Shown here: piece by piece, positions 9,322-19,550 of the stretch
Layout: the number at the start of each line of letters is the position of its first letter
How positions within the stretch are numbered: the stretch's first letter is position 1
DNA from: Bacteroidetes bacterium GWF2_40_14
GTDB lineage: Bacteria > Bacteroidota > Bacteroidia > Bacteroidales > UBA932
Length of the DNA: 64,000 nucleotides
NCBI GenBank assembly: GCA_001769195.1
Contig: MEOK01000014.1
Coordinates: 35,447 to 99,446, forward strand
Reading direction: 5' to 3'
Position numbers and translations under genes: made by a program
Notes under the pieces: generated by a model
What the model was told of the DNA's origin: nothing
What the model saw: only the letters and a program-made list of their open reading frames with translations
The model's database searches: none

Positions 9322-9358
9322 CAAATCTAACTAATTTTAGTAAAAAAACCTATTTTTG
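9322..9358. promoter_or_regulatory. Divergent -7 boxes for the M23/dnaB run and for alaS
   Basis: A TAGATTTG box on the minus strand (9322-9329) points to the M23 gene and a TATTTTTG box on the plus strand (9351-9358) points to alaS. Both fit the Bacteroidota TAnnTTTG -7 consensus. No good TTTG -33 partner was found at the usual 19-base spacing for either, so these are only probable. Confidence 0.4.
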
Positions 9359-9394
9359 TGAATCATTTTAAAATCGGTATAGAATATAACACAT

Positions 9395-12007
9395 ATGACA
9401 TCAAAAGAGATAAGAGATAGCTTTTTGGAATTCTTTGCAAGCAAAAGCCATACCATCGTAACCTCGGCTCCCATGGTAGTAAAGGATGATCCTACCCTCA
9501 TGTTTACAAATGCCGGTATGAATCAGTTCAAGGATTGGTTTTTAGGGAACACCCCCCCAAGGTATCCCAGAGTAGCAGATACTCAAAAGTGTTTACGGGT
9601 GAGTGGCAAACATAACGACCTTGAAGAGGTTGGACACGACACTTATCACCATACAATGTTTGAAATGCTCGGTAACTGGAGTTTTGGTGATTATTTTAAA
9701 AAAGAGGCTATCGACTGGGCATGGGAGCTCCTTACTGATGTATATAAATTAGACAAAGAGAGACTATATGCCACTGTCTTTGAAGGGAGTGAACAAGATG
9801 GAACTGAAGCCGACAACGAAGCCAGAGAACAATGGCTCAAGTATCTTCCTGCAGAAAGGATTCTTTACGGAAACAAAAAGGACAACTTCTGGGAGATGGG
9901 AGATACCGGACCTTGTGGACCTTGCAGTGAGATTCATGTTGATATAAGAAGCGATGAGGAGAGAAAGGCACAAGACGGAGCCGAGCTTGTAAATCAAGGG
10001 CATCACCTTGTTATCGAGATCTGGAACCTCGTCTTTATCCAATATAACAGAAAAGTCAATGGAGAACTTGCAGCACTTCCGCAAAAGCACGTCGATACCG
10101 GAATGGGACTGGAGAGGCTTTGCATGGCAATGCAGGGTAAGAAGAGCAACTATGACACCGATGTTTTTTCTAACATGATTTCCAGAATATCTGAGCTTTG
10201 CGGCAAGGATTACAACGAAAGTCCCCAGATAGGTGTTGCTATGAGGGTTATTGCCGACCATATCCGTGCCATCAGTTTTTCAATTGCTGACGGCCAATTG
10301 CCTTCAAATGTAAAAGCGGGCTATGTTATTCGTCGGATCCTAAGGAGAGCAGTAAGATATGCATATACATTCCTTGGAGTAGATCAGCCGTTTCTATGCA
10401 GGCTTGTACCTACTCTGGCGCAAGATATGGGAAAAGCCTTCCCTGAGCTAATATCACAACAGTCTCTCATAGAAAAGGTTATTAAGGAAGAAGAAGAGGC
10501 TTTCCTGAGAACATTGGACAAAGGAATCAGGTTGATGGATGTTCTAATGGCTAAATATAAGGAGAGTAAGATTATCTCAGGTGAGGAGGCATTCACACTC
10601 TACGACACATTCGGATTCCCAATTGACCTTAGCGAACTGATAGCCAGAGAGAACGGCTATACAATTGACTTACAGTCGTTCGAGGTTGAATTAGGCAAAC
10701 AAAAGCAAAGAAGCAGAAACGTTGCGTCAAGCGAAGAGGGAGACTGGATTGAGGTTCGTCCTTACAACGTTGCTGAATTTGTCGGTTATGACAAGAACGA
10801 GGCACAGGTTTCACTTGTAAAATACAGGAGTCTGAAAACCAAAAACAGAGATTATTATCAGCTTGTTTTTGATAAAAGCCCATTTTATGCTGAGAGTGGT
10901 GGACAGGTTGGAGACACAGGCTACTTGGAGTCACCATCCGGAGAGAAGATTCTCATTACAAATACTGTTAAAGAGAACAACCTGAGCATTCATATTGCAG
11001 ATAAGCTACCTGCAGATCCTATGGCTCTCTTTACTGCCCGCATAGACCTGCCAAGAAGACAATCTATCGCAAACAACCATTCTGCTACACATCTTCTGCA
11101 CAAGGCCCTCAGAGAGATACTTGGTAATCATATTGAACAAAAGGGGTCGCTCGTCAACTTCAATTACTTCAGGTTCGACTTTTCGCATTATGAAAAGGTT
11201 AGTGATGAAAACATAAGAGCAGTTGAGAAGAGGGTTAACCAGCTGATTCGTGAGAATGCACCACTTAATGAGTTCAGGGAGATGCCTGTCGACAAAGCAA
11301 AGGCCCTTGGAGCAATGGCCTTGTTCGGGGAAAAATATGGGGATACTGTGAGAGTCATCAAATTCAATGATTCCATAGAATTATGTGGTGGCACTCATAC
11401 TTCTGCAACAGGGAACATAGGACTGTTCAAAATAATATCCGAATCTGCAATTGCAGCAGGTGTAAGGAGAATCGAGGCAGCAACGGGCGAATATGCCGGA
11501 CAAATTGTTGAGGGCATGGAAGATACTATCAGATCTGTTAAGGAGATCCTCAATTACGCTCCTAATGTTGTAAGCAGCATCCACAAACTTATAGAAGAGA
11601 ATGACGATTTCCGGAAAACAATCGAGGAGGCCATGAAAGAGAGGGCTGTTGCACTTAAGGAGACGTTGCTAAAAAACACTCAGGTTATAAATGGTATAAA
11701 TATTGTTATTTTAAGGGGTGAATTCCCTGCCGATTTTGTCAGAAACATTGCTTTCCTTATCCGCAACGAAGTTAAAAACACTGCTTTCATTGCAGGTTGC
11801 ACATTTGAAGGTAAAGCACATCTGGCACTTTTATATTCGGACGACCTGGTTGCAAAGGGAAAAGAGGCATCCAAAGAGATAAGGGAGGCATCGGTCCATA
11901 TCAATGGCGGAGGGGGAGGCCAGAACTTCTTTGCCAGTGCCGGAGGAAAGAATCCTGACGGGATACAGGCAGCAATTGCAAAACTAACCGAACTGGCAAC
12001 AAAATAG
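9395..12007 (+). CDS. alaS: Alanyl-tRNA synthetase
   Basis: 870 residues, full length. The class II catalytic domain opens with the start of motif 1 ([10 protein letters not shown]) and continues with [16 protein letters not shown] and the motif 2 region [16 protein letters not shown]. The editing domain has both zinc motifs, [11 protein letters not shown] and [10 protein letters not shown], and the C-Ala domain ends in a glycine-rich GGGGGQ segment. It charges tRNA-Ala and clears mis-charged Ser/Gly. A C7 run near 9551 encodes T-P-P. Six bases separate it from the next gene. Confidence 0.99.
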   Translation: MTSKEIRDSFLEFFASKSHTIVTSAPMVVKDDPTLMFTNAGMNQFKDWFLGNTPPRYPRVADTQKCLRVSGKHNDLEEVGHDTYHHTMFEMLGNWSFGDYFKKEAIDWAWELLTDVYKLDKERLYATVFEGSEQDGTEADNEAREQWLKYLPAERILYGNKKDNFWEMGDTGPCGPCSEIHVDIRSDEERKAQDGAELVNQGHHLVIEIWNLVFIQYNRKVNGELAALPQKHVDTGMGLERLCMAMQGKKSNYDTDVFSNMISRISELCGKDYNESPQIGVAMRVIADHIRAISFSIADGQLPSNVKAGYVIRRILRRAVRYAYTFLGVDQPFLCRLVPTLAQDMGKAFPELISQQSLIEKVIKEEEEAFLRTLDKGIRLMDVLMAKYKESKIISGEEAFTLYDTFGFPIDLSELIARENGYTIDLQSFEVELGKQKQRSRNVASSEEGDWIEVRPYNVAEFVGYDKNEAQVSLVKYRSLKTKNRDYYQLVFDKSPFYAESGGQVGDTGYLESPSGEKILITNTVKENNLSIHIADKLPADPMALFTARIDLPRRQSIANNHSATHLLHKALREILGNHIEQKGSLVNFNYFRFDFSHYEKVSDENIRAVEKRVNQLIRENAPLNEFREMPVDKAKALGAMALFGEKYGDTVRVIKFNDSIELCGGTHTSATGNIGLFKIISESAIAAGVRRIEAATGEYAGQIVEGMEDTIRSVKEILNYAPNVVSSIHKLIEENDDFRKTIEEAMKERAVALKETLLKNTQVINGINIVILRGEFPADFVRNIAFLIRNEVKNTAFIAGCTFEGKAHLALLYSDDLVAKGKEASKEIREASVHINGGGGGQNFFASAGGKNPDGIQAAIAKLTELATK

Positions 12008-12013
12008 AGCACC

Positions 12014-13471
12014 TTGAAAAAAATTGATCATTTTATCCTTAAGTCCTTTTTAGGGCCATTCGTGCTGACTTTTCTTATTGTAACATTTGCGCTTTTGTTA
12101 CAGTTCCTATGGCTTTACATAGACGAACTGGTAGGAAAAGGCTTAAGTTTCTCCGTAATTGCAGAATTCCTTGGCTGGGGTGCCGCAACCCTAATACCGC
12201 TTGTTTTACCTTTGGCAACTCTGTTTTCCTCAATAATGACAATGGGCGGGTTTGGCGAGAACAATGAACTACTTGCAATGAAAGCTGCTGGAATATCTCT
12301 TCCAAGAATTCTGACCCCACTTATCGTTCTCTCTGTTTTTATAAGCATCGGCGCATTCTTTGCCGCCAATAATCTTATCCCTGTTGCATACAACAACATC
12401 TACTCCTTAAGGGAAGACATAGGAAAGACTAAAGAGGAGATAAGAATACCTACCGGCGTTTTTTATGATGGGATAGAGGATTATATAATACGTATTAATA
12501 GCAGGGACGACAAAACAGGAGCTATCTTTGGTGTGATGGTATACAATCACAAAGAGAAAAGAGGAAATAACAGCCTCACAATTGCAGACTCCGGCTCCAT
12601 CATGTTAACAAAGGATAAGCAGAACCTTGTCTTCTCACTGTATGACGGATACTCCTATGAGGAACCTCAAAGGGCTCCGGATGATACCGGATATGCCCTT
12701 CAGCGTATAGGTTTTACAAAACAGGAGATGATAATATCACTGGCAAACTACGCTTTTCAAAGATCTGACGAGAGCAGATTCAGCAAAGAGGTTATGTCAC
12801 AGAATCTTAAGCAGCTAAGCAATGCCAGAGACTCTCTCGATTCTGCATATACGCACATAAAAGAGTATCAGTTCAGGAATTTAATATATTCGGGAGGTTT
12901 CGGGTTTCCGGTTCAACTTGACACCCTTTTTACAAAAAAGTACTACACTGTATTGAACACCGACACATTATTGACATTCAAGACACCTGAAGAGGAGCAG
13001 GCGAACATCAGGTCTGCTTTGTCTCAGATAGAAAATGCAATTACTATTCTCGACAACTATCAGATTGACGAACATCAGTATGCATACCCGCTTAGGAAAG
13101 TCCGGGTTGAGAGATTCCGAAAATTCACATTGTCCATAGCCTGCCTTATCTTTTTCTTTATAGGTGCCCCTCTGGGAGCAATAATAAGGAAAGGAGGGCT
13201 TGGAACCCCGGTAGTTGTATCAATGTTCTTTTTTGTTGTGTACTGGGTTATAGATATTAGCGGGAAGAAACTGGCCACGGACGGAGTAATCACACCAGCA
13301 ATGGGAACACTTATATCTTCGATGGTATTGTTTCCGATGGGTGTCTACCTCACATGGAAATCTACCCGCGACTCATCCATATTTAATGCAGATGCTTATC
13401 TGATCTTCTTCAAACACCTTTTAAAACCCTTTAAACGTGCAGCATCCACAGAAAATGAAAACAAAGCCTAG
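12014..13471 (+). CDS. LptF/LptG-family lipopolysaccharide export permease (YjgP/YjgQ)
   Basis: 485 residues. The only reasonable start is the TTG at 12014, 6 bases after alaS; it gives MKKIDHFILKSFLGPF, the normal LptF/G beginning. Helices at about 10-32, 55-80 and 98-120, a large periplasmic jelly-roll region (about 130-350) and three C-terminal helices fit the family. The protein works in the Lpt bridge that moves LPS from the inner to the outer membrane. A second LptF/G protein is encoded at 18456-19550 and the two probably form the heterodimer. This one is long because of an enlarged periplasmic part. Confidence 0.92.
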   Translation: MKKIDHFILKSFLGPFVLTFLIVTFALLLQFLWLYIDELVGKGLSFSVIAEFLGWGAATLIPLVLPLATLFSSIMTMGGFGENNELLAMKAAGISLPRILTPLIVLSVFISIGAFFAANNLIPVAYNNIYSLREDIGKTKEEIRIPTGVFYDGIEDYIIRINSRDDKTGAIFGVMVYNHKEKRGNNSLTIADSGSIMLTKDKQNLVFSLYDGYSYEEPQRAPDDTGYALQRIGFTKQEMIISLANYAFQRSDESRFSKEVMSQNLKQLSNARDSLDSAYTHIKEYQFRNLIYSGGFGFPVQLDTLFTKKYYTVLNTDTLLTFKTPEEEQANIRSALSQIENAITILDNYQIDEHQYAYPLRKVRVERFRKFTLSIACLIFFFIGAPLGAIIRKGGLGTPVVVSMFFFVVYWVIDISGKKLATDGVITPAMGTLISSMVLFPMGVYLTWKSTRDSSIFNADAYLIFFKHLLKPFKRAASTENENKA

Positions 13472-14423
13472 AATAGTTTATATGGGTACCCCCCTGTTTG
13501 CAGTTGCTCCCCTTAAAGAGCTTTTAGACAAGGGGTACGACGTTGCCGGAGTTATTACAGCTCCCGACAAGGCTAGTGGAAGGGGTCTGTCATTGACCTG
13601 CAGCGATGTAAAGAATTTTGCAATAAGCCGTGACATCCCTGTCCTGCAACCCATTTCATTAAAGGATGAGTCGTTTTTGTTACAGTTGGCAGCTCTGAAT
13701 GGCAACCTCTTTATTGTTGTTGCCTTTAGGATGTTGCCCAAAGTAGTATGGTCAATGCCAGAACTTGGAACTTTCAATCTGCATGCATCATTGCTCCCCG
13801 ATTACAGAGGTGCTGCTCCAATCAACTGGGTAATCATAAATGGAGAAAAAGAGACAGGTGTTACTACCTTCCTGCTCGACGAAGAGATAGATACCGGAGA
13901 TATCCTTTTTCAACAAAGTTGCATTATTGAACCGGAGGACCACTTTGGATCACTTCACGACAAGCTGATGACAATTGGCACCGACCTTGTCATTAAGACC
14001 GTTGACTGCCTGGCAGATGGAAACCACAAGCCAATGTTGCAATCAGGTCTGGAAGCACAGATGGGAGAGACTCACCTTGCTCCCAAACTTACAAAGGAGA
14101 CCGGAAAGATTTCATGGAACAACTCTCCTGAGGATATTCATAATCTAATCAGAGGTTTGAGCCCACACCCTGCAGCTCAATCAGTAATAGGCTCGGGTGA
14201 TAGTTTTTTCCCTGTCAAAATTTTCAAGAGCCAGTTTCTAAATGAAGATCATGATCTTCCATACGGAACCATCGTATCAGACGGGAAAAAAAGTTTGAAA
14301 GTAGCCTGCAATGGCGGCTTTGTAGACATTACAGATCTTCAGCTTGCCGGCAAAAAAAGGTTATCCTGTAAAGAATTTCTTGCAGGATTCAGAAATATAA
14401 GTAATTATTGTTTCCAGTCATGA
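13455..14423 (+). CDS. fmt: Methionyl-tRNA formyltransferase
   Basis: 322 residues from the ATG at 13455, overlapping the permease gene by 17 bases; an upstream GTG at 13437 is rejected because the protein starts conventionally at MKTKPRIVYMGTPLFAV. The formyltransferase domain has the substrate-binding HASLLPDYRGAAPINW signature. The C-terminal OB-like domain (from about 205) follows. It formylates initiator Met-tRNA. The stop overlaps the next ATG as ATGA, so translation is probably coupled. Confidence 0.97.
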   Translation: MKTKPRIVYMGTPLFAVAPLKELLDKGYDVAGVITAPDKASGRGLSLTCSDVKNFAISRDIPVLQPISLKDESFLLQLAALNGNLFIVVAFRMLPKVVWSMPELGTFNLHASLLPDYRGAAPINWVIINGEKETGVTTFLLDEEIDTGDILFQQSCIIEPEDHFGSLHDKLMTIGTDLVIKTVDCLADGNHKPMLQSGLEAQMGETHLAPKLTKETGKISWNNSPEDIHNLIRGLSPHPAAQSVIGSGDSFFPVKIFKSQFLNEDHDLPYGTIVSDGKKSLKVACNGGFVDITDLQLAGKKRLSCKEFLAGFRNISNYCFQS

Positions 14424-15040
14424 ACAATGTAGTCATTCTTGCAGATGGAGAATTTCCTGAACATCCTTCAGTAGTGAAATTACTTGAGAGTTCCGATGCT
14501 ATAGTTTGCTGCGATGGTGCCGCTGAAAACCTGATAACTTTCGGAATAGTTCCATATGCAATAGTCGGTGATATGGACAGCCTGAGCACGGAGATGCAGT
14601 TAAAATACCAGGCACTGATTCATGCAGACAGCGATCAGGAGACAAACGACCTAACAAAGGCATTTCATTATACACTCTCTTTAAATCCCGGGAAAATAAC
14701 AATTCTGGGAGCTACAGGCGCAAGGGAAGATCATACATTAGGCAACATTTCACTAATTGCAGATTACATTAAGATGTCAGATGCAGAAGTAGAAATGCAC
14801 ACCAACTTTGGAAAATTCATTGCAATTAATAAAAAAACAACTCTTATGCTACCAGTCGGTAGCCAGATATCTGTTTTTGCAATTGACACAAATATCCGGA
14901 TAAAATCGAAGGGACTTAAGTATAAGCTTGACAGTGTAGTATTTGACTCCTGGTGGAAAGGCACTCTCAATGAAACAACAGAAGAATCAATATCCCTTGA
15001 TTTTGAATCAGGAAGGGTAATCCTGTATATTGCATATTAA
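14420..15040 (+). CDS. Thiamine pyrophosphokinase
   Basis: 206 residues from the ATG at 14420, which overlaps the fmt stop (ATGA). The catalytic domain shows CCDGAAENL, the GDMDS metal-binding motif, DQETNDLTKAF and GATGAREDHTLGN, all diagnostic of TPK. It makes thiamine diphosphate from thiamine and ATP in the cytoplasm. The C-terminal thiamine-binding domain is beta-rich and ends close to the terminator hairpin. Confidence 0.94.
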   Translation: MNNVVILADGEFPEHPSVVKLLESSDAIVCCDGAAENLITFGIVPYAIVGDMDSLSTEMQLKYQALIHADSDQETNDLTKAFHYTLSLNPGKITILGATGAREDHTLGNISLIADYIKMSDAEVEMHTNFGKFIAINKKTTLMLPVGSQISVFAIDTNIRIKSKGLKYKLDSVVFDSWWKGTLNETTEESISLDFESGRVILYIAY

Positions 15041-15070
15041 AACAGGGCACCTTTAAAGGGCGCCCTGTTT
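15039..15070. terminator. Hairpin terminator between thiamine pyrophosphokinase and HU genes
   Basis: Inverted repeat AAACAGGGC...GCCCTGTTT with a CTTTAAAGG centre, followed on the plus strand by AATTTTTCTG. It separates the convergent ends of the alaS-fmt run (plus) and the HU gene (minus) and could act in both directions. Confidence 0.75.
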
Positions 15071-15091
15071 AATTTTTCTGAAGAAGGGATG

Positions 15092-15364
15092 CTATTTAAC
15101 CAACTTGTTAAGTTCTGCTCCAGTTTTAAATCTCACTACTTTTTTAGCTTCAATGTTGATTTTCTTGCCTGTGCGAGGGTTTCTGCCATTTCTGGCATTT
15201 CTTTGGTTAACTGAGAAAGAGCCAAAACCTACCAATGTAAGTCTCTCTCCATTCTTTAGCGATTCACTAGCTACATTAATAAATGCATCTAATGCTTTTT
15301 TTGCATCGACTTTTGTAAGGTCGGCCTGGCTTGCGATTGCTGATATCAATTCTGCCTTGTTCAT
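15092..15364 (-). CDS. hup: HU family DNA-binding protein
   Basis: 90 residues from the ATG at 15364. The sequence is a textbook HU: MNKAELISAIA start, GFGSFSVNQR and the DNA-binding beta-arm RNPRTGKKINI. An upstream TTG-type extension to 15433 is rejected because it runs through the promoter and does not look like HU. It is a nucleoid-compacting dimer. It stands alone, with its own promoter upstream and a terminator hairpin downstream. Confidence 0.97.
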   Translation of the reverse strand: MNKAELISAIASQADLTKVDAKKALDAFINVASESLKNGERLTLVGFGSFSVNQRNARNGRNPRTGKKINIEAKKVVRFKTGAELNKLVK

Positions 15365-15403
15365 AATTAGTTTTTTAGGATGTTGAGTTTCTTGTGTTTG
15401 ATA

Positions 15404-15434
15404 CAAATGTAAGTTAATAAATTCAAAAAACAAA
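15404..15434 (-). promoter_or_regulatory. Promoter of the HU gene
   Basis: On the minus strand, TTTG (15431-15434), 19 bases, then TACATTTG (15404-15411): a complete match to the Bacteroidota -33/-7 consensus TTTG...TAnnTTTG. It lies 40 bases before the HU start codon. Confidence 0.7.
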
Positions 15435-15542
15435 CAAAATTCTTATCTTTTATAAGCAACAGCCCATGTTAATTAGAAATATCCCTTATGTTTTAACCCT
15501 CTTTGCATTATGGTTACAAAACTTGGGTATTTGTAATAATTC

Positions 15543-16499
15543 TTATACATTGTTAGAAGATGTAAGTGAACGGAAATATTCCAATTTCTCCTTTACAGCT
15601 TTTTCCAGTTCTTTGCGCTCTTTATCAAACATCACATAACTTTTGCTGTCAGGGAAAAAAGGCCTGTGTCCGTCCATGGTATTGAGTTTGCTTATAATTT
15701 TCATGAATTCCAGAGAGGGCAAATCCATGAATATGTCGCTAAAAATGTTCCATATATGATTTACCGCCTGCCCAGACGGGTGCAACATGTCTTCCGAATA
15801 GAAACGATAGTCTCTCAGTTCGTCCAGCAATATTTCATAAGCCGGAAAATAATGTACGTTCTCATGCAAGTTTTGCAGCTTTTCTATAGAGAGAAGAAGC
15901 ACTGCCTTGCTTAATTGATTCCCGTGGGCACCATCTTTCCAGTGTCTGACTGGACTTACGGTCAATATCCAGTTTTTCATGGGATTCTCGGCAATTAAGG
16001 GTGAAAGTAGCCTGACTACATCGTCAACATCCAGAGGTTCCCTTTCAAACCTGTTTGGAGGTAGCTTCTGACAATTGGCAACAACTTTTCCGTTGGAGCA
16101 GAGACGATAAATCCATCTTGTACCAAGGCTTAAAATTATCCATTTTGATTGTTTGAAATGTATGCTCGCTTCATCTAGTTGTCTGTTTACATTTGATCTT
16201 AACTCATCCAGACACATAGCTGAAAAATCACTGCTGTGACTGAAGCTTTTATAAATATCGTCGCATTTTATAAAATCTTCATTTTCAAAATGTCTTCCCG
16301 AAACAAGCCTCTCCAGTGACTCCGCTATTGAAGCCGGATTGTACAAAACTCCAAATGGATTGACAATTACGTCAAACCTGAGGTTCTTCATTATTGAACC
16401 AACCTCATTTGCAAAGCACGACCCAATAAATAAAACCTTATCACTATAAGATATAGTGGAGGCGCTTTTTTTTATCTCAATCTTTGTCTGTAGTTTCAT
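15543..16499 (-). CDS. GSCFA family protein
   Basis: 318 residues. The family-naming motif appears as FIGSCFANEVG at about 25-35; later conserved stretches include NPFGVLYNP and ILTVSPVRHWKDG, ending with LHPSGQAVNHIW. GSCFA proteins are related to the SGNH/GDSL esterase fold, where the Ser of GSCF and the Asp/His of LHPSG would be catalytic. No signal peptide is seen, so it is cytoplasmic; the substrate is unknown. The start overlaps the queG stop as ATGA. Confidence 0.88.
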   Translation of the reverse strand: MKLQTKIEIKKSASTISYSDKVLFIGSCFANEVGSIMKNLRFDVIVNPFGVLYNPASIAESLERLVSGRHFENEDFIKCDDIYKSFSHSSDFSAMCLDELRSNVNRQLDEASIHFKQSKWIILSLGTRWIYRLCSNGKVVANCQKLPPNRFEREPLDVDDVVRLLSPLIAENPMKNWILTVSPVRHWKDGAHGNQLSKAVLLLSIEKLQNLHENVHYFPAYEILLDELRDYRFYSEDMLHPSGQAVNHIWNIFSDIFMDLPSLEFMKIISKLNTMDGHRPFFPDSKSYVMFDKERKELEKAVKEKLEYFRSLTSSNNV

Positions 16500-17425
16500 A
16501 GATTATCCTGAATTTTTAAAATACCGGCTCTTCTAATTGGAGAATTTTTAAAGATCTCCAAAAAACTCTCATTATTTAATTTCTTCCAGTCCTCTCTTGA
16601 AAAGTCTGTTATAGGTTTATTGTGTTTTTCAGAAAAGACAGGTTTGAACTCTTTCCATGTAGTTGCTTCTCCCTTAGCTGCCCACGGACAGGCCTTAAGG
16701 CATATATCACATCCAAAAATACTGTTGTTCAGATTTATCTGGAATTCTTCCGAGTAGTGTCCGCACTTACTTTCAATTGTCTGATAAGAGATGCACTTTC
16801 TTGCATCCAGACAAAAAGGGGTCATCAGGGCTCCTGTCGGACACGCCTCTATGCATGAATTACAGTTTCCGCAGCCATTCCTTACAATATCTGTTGAGTA
16901 TTTTAGCTTCTGGTTAATCAGAATAATACCTATAAATGTGTGGATGCCAAATTTTTTACTTATCAGAAAGTTGTTTTTTCCAATAAACCCCAGACCAGCC
17001 TCCCTCGCCCACTCTCTCTCCATGACTGGAGCAGAGTCTACAAATACCCTGGCCTTCATTTTTGGCATCAGAGGCTTTAAGCTCTCTACTATTGTATAGA
17101 GTTTGTCCTTGACAACCTTGTGGTAGTCTTCTCCAAATGCATATGAGGCAATCTTCGGTACTCCCTCACTCTGTTCCTGTTCCGGCTTATATGGTGCAAG
17201 AAAGCACATTATTGATTTTGTGCCCTTGAGAAGCAGTTCCGGATCTGCCCGGAGTTCTACGTTCCTCGCCATATAATCCATGCCGGCATTGTAAGATTTG
17301 TCAAGATATTCCCTCAGCCTTTCAATCTCGGGTATCATTTTTCTGTATGGTGCTGATCCATATTCAAGAAACCCATGTTCCCGGGACAAACCTTCAATTG
17401 TTTTGTGAATTTCATCAATATTCAT
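16496..17425 (-). CDS. queG: Epoxyqueuosine reductase
   Basis: 309 residues. The cobalamin-binding N-terminal domain includes the catalytic acid motif VDSAPVMEREWA. Two 4Fe-4S clusters are supplied by CGNCNSCIEACPTGAL and CDICLKACPW. It performs the last step of queuosine synthesis, reducing epoxyqueuosine in tRNA anticodons. tgt, the enzyme that inserts the queuosine precursor, lies about 2 kb away. The Bacteroidota form is shorter than E. coli QueG because it lacks the C-terminal HEAT-like tail. Confidence 0.95.
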   Translation of the reverse strand: MNIDEIHKTIEGLSREHGFLEYGSAPYRKMIPEIERLREYLDKSYNAGMDYMARNVELRADPELLLKGTKSIMCFLAPYKPEQEQSEGVPKIASYAFGEDYHKVVKDKLYTIVESLKPLMPKMKARVFVDSAPVMEREWAREAGLGFIGKNNFLISKKFGIHTFIGIILINQKLKYSTDIVRNGCGNCNSCIEACPTGALMTPFCLDARKCISYQTIESKCGHYSEEFQINLNNSIFGCDICLKACPWAAKGEATTWKEFKPVFSEKHNKPITDFSREDWKKLNNESFLEIFKNSPIRRAGILKIQDNL

Positions 17426-17429
17426 AAAG

Positions 17430-17465
17430 CAAAATTAGAGATTTACTGTAAATTTTATACATTTG
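17430..17465. promoter_or_regulatory. Divergent -7 boxes for queG and the SDR gene
   Basis: TAATTTTG on the minus strand (17430-17437) immediately precedes queG and TACATTTG on the plus strand (17458-17465) lies 38 bases before the SDR start. Both match TAnnTTTG; -33 boxes are not obvious. Confidence 0.4.
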
Positions 17466-17503
17466 CCTACTTTTTTCTTACAGAATTCAAAATTCAATAA
17501 TAT

Positions 17504-18451
17504 ATGAACGTTTTAGTAGTCGGAGCCGGAGGACAGATCGGTACAGAGCTTATCCCTCATTTACAAAAACAGTATGGACAAGATAACATAATTGCCGCAG
17601 ACCTCAAAGAAGATGTTGTAAAAAGGCTTAAGGAAGGCTCAATTGCAATCACTTTGGATGCACTGGATATAAAAAATTATACAGAAGCAATTAAAAAATA
17701 CAAAATAGACCGTATCTACAACCTTGTTGCTCTCCTCTCGGCAACCGGAGAAAACAATCCTCAGCTGGCCTGGTCCGTAAACATGGGAGCTCTTCTAAAC
17801 TCGCTGGAGCTTGCAAGGGAATTTAAATGCTCTGTTTTCACTCCAAGCTCAATTGGTGCATTCGGACACTCCACTCCTCATAATCTCACTCCACAGGACA
17901 CTATAATGCGCCCCAATACCATGTATGGTGTATGCAAGGTGTCAGGCGAGCTTCTGAGCGACTATTATTACAGCCGGTTTGGTGTTGATACCAGAAGTGT
18001 CAGGTTCCCCGGTATAATATCAAACGGAGCATTACCGGGCGGTGGAACTACCGACTACGCCGTAGAGGTCTTTTATGATATTATCAAAAAAGGACACTAT
18101 ACATCTCCTATTCCTGAAAACTCATTTATGGATATGCTTTATATCCCGGATGCACTGGATGCTTGTACACAGCTTATGGATGCAGATCCCTCAAAGCTCA
18201 GGCACAGAAACAGCTTTAACGTAACAGCCATGAGCTTTACTCCCGAAATTCTTTTTAATGAGATAAAAAAACGTATACCTGAAGCTATTTTTGACTACAA
18301 TGTAAATCCTGTAAAGGCAGAGATTGCCTCTTCATGGCCAGATTCTATGGACGATTCATGTGCAAGAGAAGAGTGGGGTTGGAATCCAAAATGGGGTTTG
18401 CAGGAGATGATCGATGATATGATCTGCGCTATCAGGAAGAAAAACCTCTAA
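17504..18451 (+). CDS. NAD-dependent epimerase/dehydratase, L-threonine 3-dehydrogenase type
   Basis: 315 residues of the extended short-chain dehydrogenase fold. The nucleotide-binding loop is GAGGQIG (7-13) and the catalytic pair is YGVCK, with TPSSIGAFG as the upstream serine element. The substrate-loop segment RFPGIISNGALPGGGTTDYA is characteristic of SDR-type threonine dehydrogenases, which oxidise threonine to 2-amino-3-oxobutyrate. No kbl ligase gene is adjacent, so the exact substrate is an inference. The gene is single and converges on lptG with 4 bases between. Confidence 0.88.
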   Translation: MNVLVVGAGGQIGTELIPHLQKQYGQDNIIAADLKEDVVKRLKEGSIAITLDALDIKNYTEAIKKYKIDRIYNLVALLSATGENNPQLAWSVNMGALLNSLELAREFKCSVFTPSSIGAFGHSTPHNLTPQDTIMRPNTMYGVCKVSGELLSDYYYSRFGVDTRSVRFPGIISNGALPGGGTTDYAVEVFYDIIKKGHYTSPIPENSFMDMLYIPDALDACTQLMDADPSKLRHRNSFNVTAMSFTPEILFNEIKKRIPEAIFDYNVNPVKAEIASSWPDSMDDSCAREEWGWNPKWGLQEMIDDMICAIRKKNL

Positions 18452-18455
18452 CCTG

Positions 18456-19550
18456 CTACTTGGGAGCAATCCTGTAGAGAAACAGTGCTATTGCGGCAAA
18501 AACCAGATTCGGTACCCAAAGCGCCAACCATGGAGGCATTATTCCACTGTGTACGAACATCTGGCTGAACCTCAGAAACAATATATATGTAAAGCTCAGG
18601 GCCAATCCTATTCCAAGATTAAGACCTATACCTCCTCTTCTTTTCTTTGACGAGAGTGCCACTCCCATAATCGTAAGGATAAATGCTGAAAACGGTACAG
18701 CAAAACGGGTATGTTTCTCAATTTGTGCAAACTTTACCCGCATGTCTCCCCGTAGTTTCTGAGTCTTTATTAAATCATTCAACTCACTGTAGGTATACGA
18801 CTCTACAATATTGTCCCTCCTGTTAAGATCTTTTACAGATAGACTTATGATTGTATCTATCTGGGCACCTTTTGTTATTGTCTCTCTGTTTCCTTCGCTC
18901 TTTCTTATATAATAGTCATAAAGCTTCCACCCTTGCCTTACCGAATCCCATACAGCACTCTCTGCCGACAGTTTTGATGTAATGTTATGTCCCTCTATGG
19001 TTTCCAGAGTGAACCTGGATGCACTGTTACTTATACTGTTAAAGGATTCCATATAGACATAGGTGCCCGGTGATAGCTGGAAGTGAATGTTCCTGCCGGA
19101 GTTATAATACTTCTCCTTTAAATATTTCTCCGTAAAGTCTAGCCTTACCTTGTTTGCCGTCGGAATAAAAAACAGATTCAGAATCAGGCTGAACAGAGCT
19201 ATACAAAAAGCGGACAACAAATAAGGATACAAAAAGCGGTTAAAACTGATTCCTCCTGCCAGTATGGCCACAACTTCACTGTTAGAGGCCATCTTGGATG
19301 TAAAGAATATAACTGAAATGAAAACAAGCAACGGACTGAATAAATTGATGTAGTATGGCAACATATTGCCATAATAATCAAATACTATCGCTTTAAGAGA
19401 GGCATTCTTCTGGATAAGATCGTCTATTTTTTCACTTATATCAAAAATAATGATGATACCAATTATCAGAACAAGTATAAAAAGATAGGTTCCTATGAAC
19501 TTCTTTATAATATACTTGTCAAGTGTGCCAATTTTCAGTTTTCTATCCAT
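18456..19550 (-). CDS. LptF/LptG-family lipopolysaccharide export permease
   Basis: 364 residues, close to the standard length. It begins LKIGTLDKYIIKKFIGTYLF with six predicted helices (three at about 12-120, three at about 275-360) around a periplasmic domain. It is the probable partner of the 485-residue LptF/G protein encoded at 12014. It also overlaps the tgt stop by one base (TAATG), indicating coupling to tgt. Confidence 0.92.
   Translation of the reverse strand: MDRKLKIGTLDKYIIKKFIGTYLFILVLIIGIIIIFDISEKIDDLIQKNASLKAIVFDYYGNMLPYYINLFSPLLVFISVIFFTSKMASNSEVVAILAGGISFNRFLYPYLLSAFCIALFSLILNLFFIPTANKVRLDFTEKYLKEKYYNSGRNIHFQLSPGTYVYMESFNSISNSASRFTLETIEGHNITSKLSAESAVWDSVRQGWKLYDYYIRKSEGNRETITKGAQIDTIISLSVKDLNRRDNIVESYTYSELNDLIKTQKLRGDMRVKFAQIEKHTRFAVPFSAFILTIMGVALSSKKRRGGIGLNLGIGLALSFTYILFLRFSQMFVHSGIMPPWLALWVPNLVFAAIALFLYRIAPK

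Noticed and set aside
12014..13471. LptF/G as a fusion because of its 485-residue length
   Set aside because: The extra length is all in the periplasmic part; the six-helix layout is intact and no extra domain is recognised.
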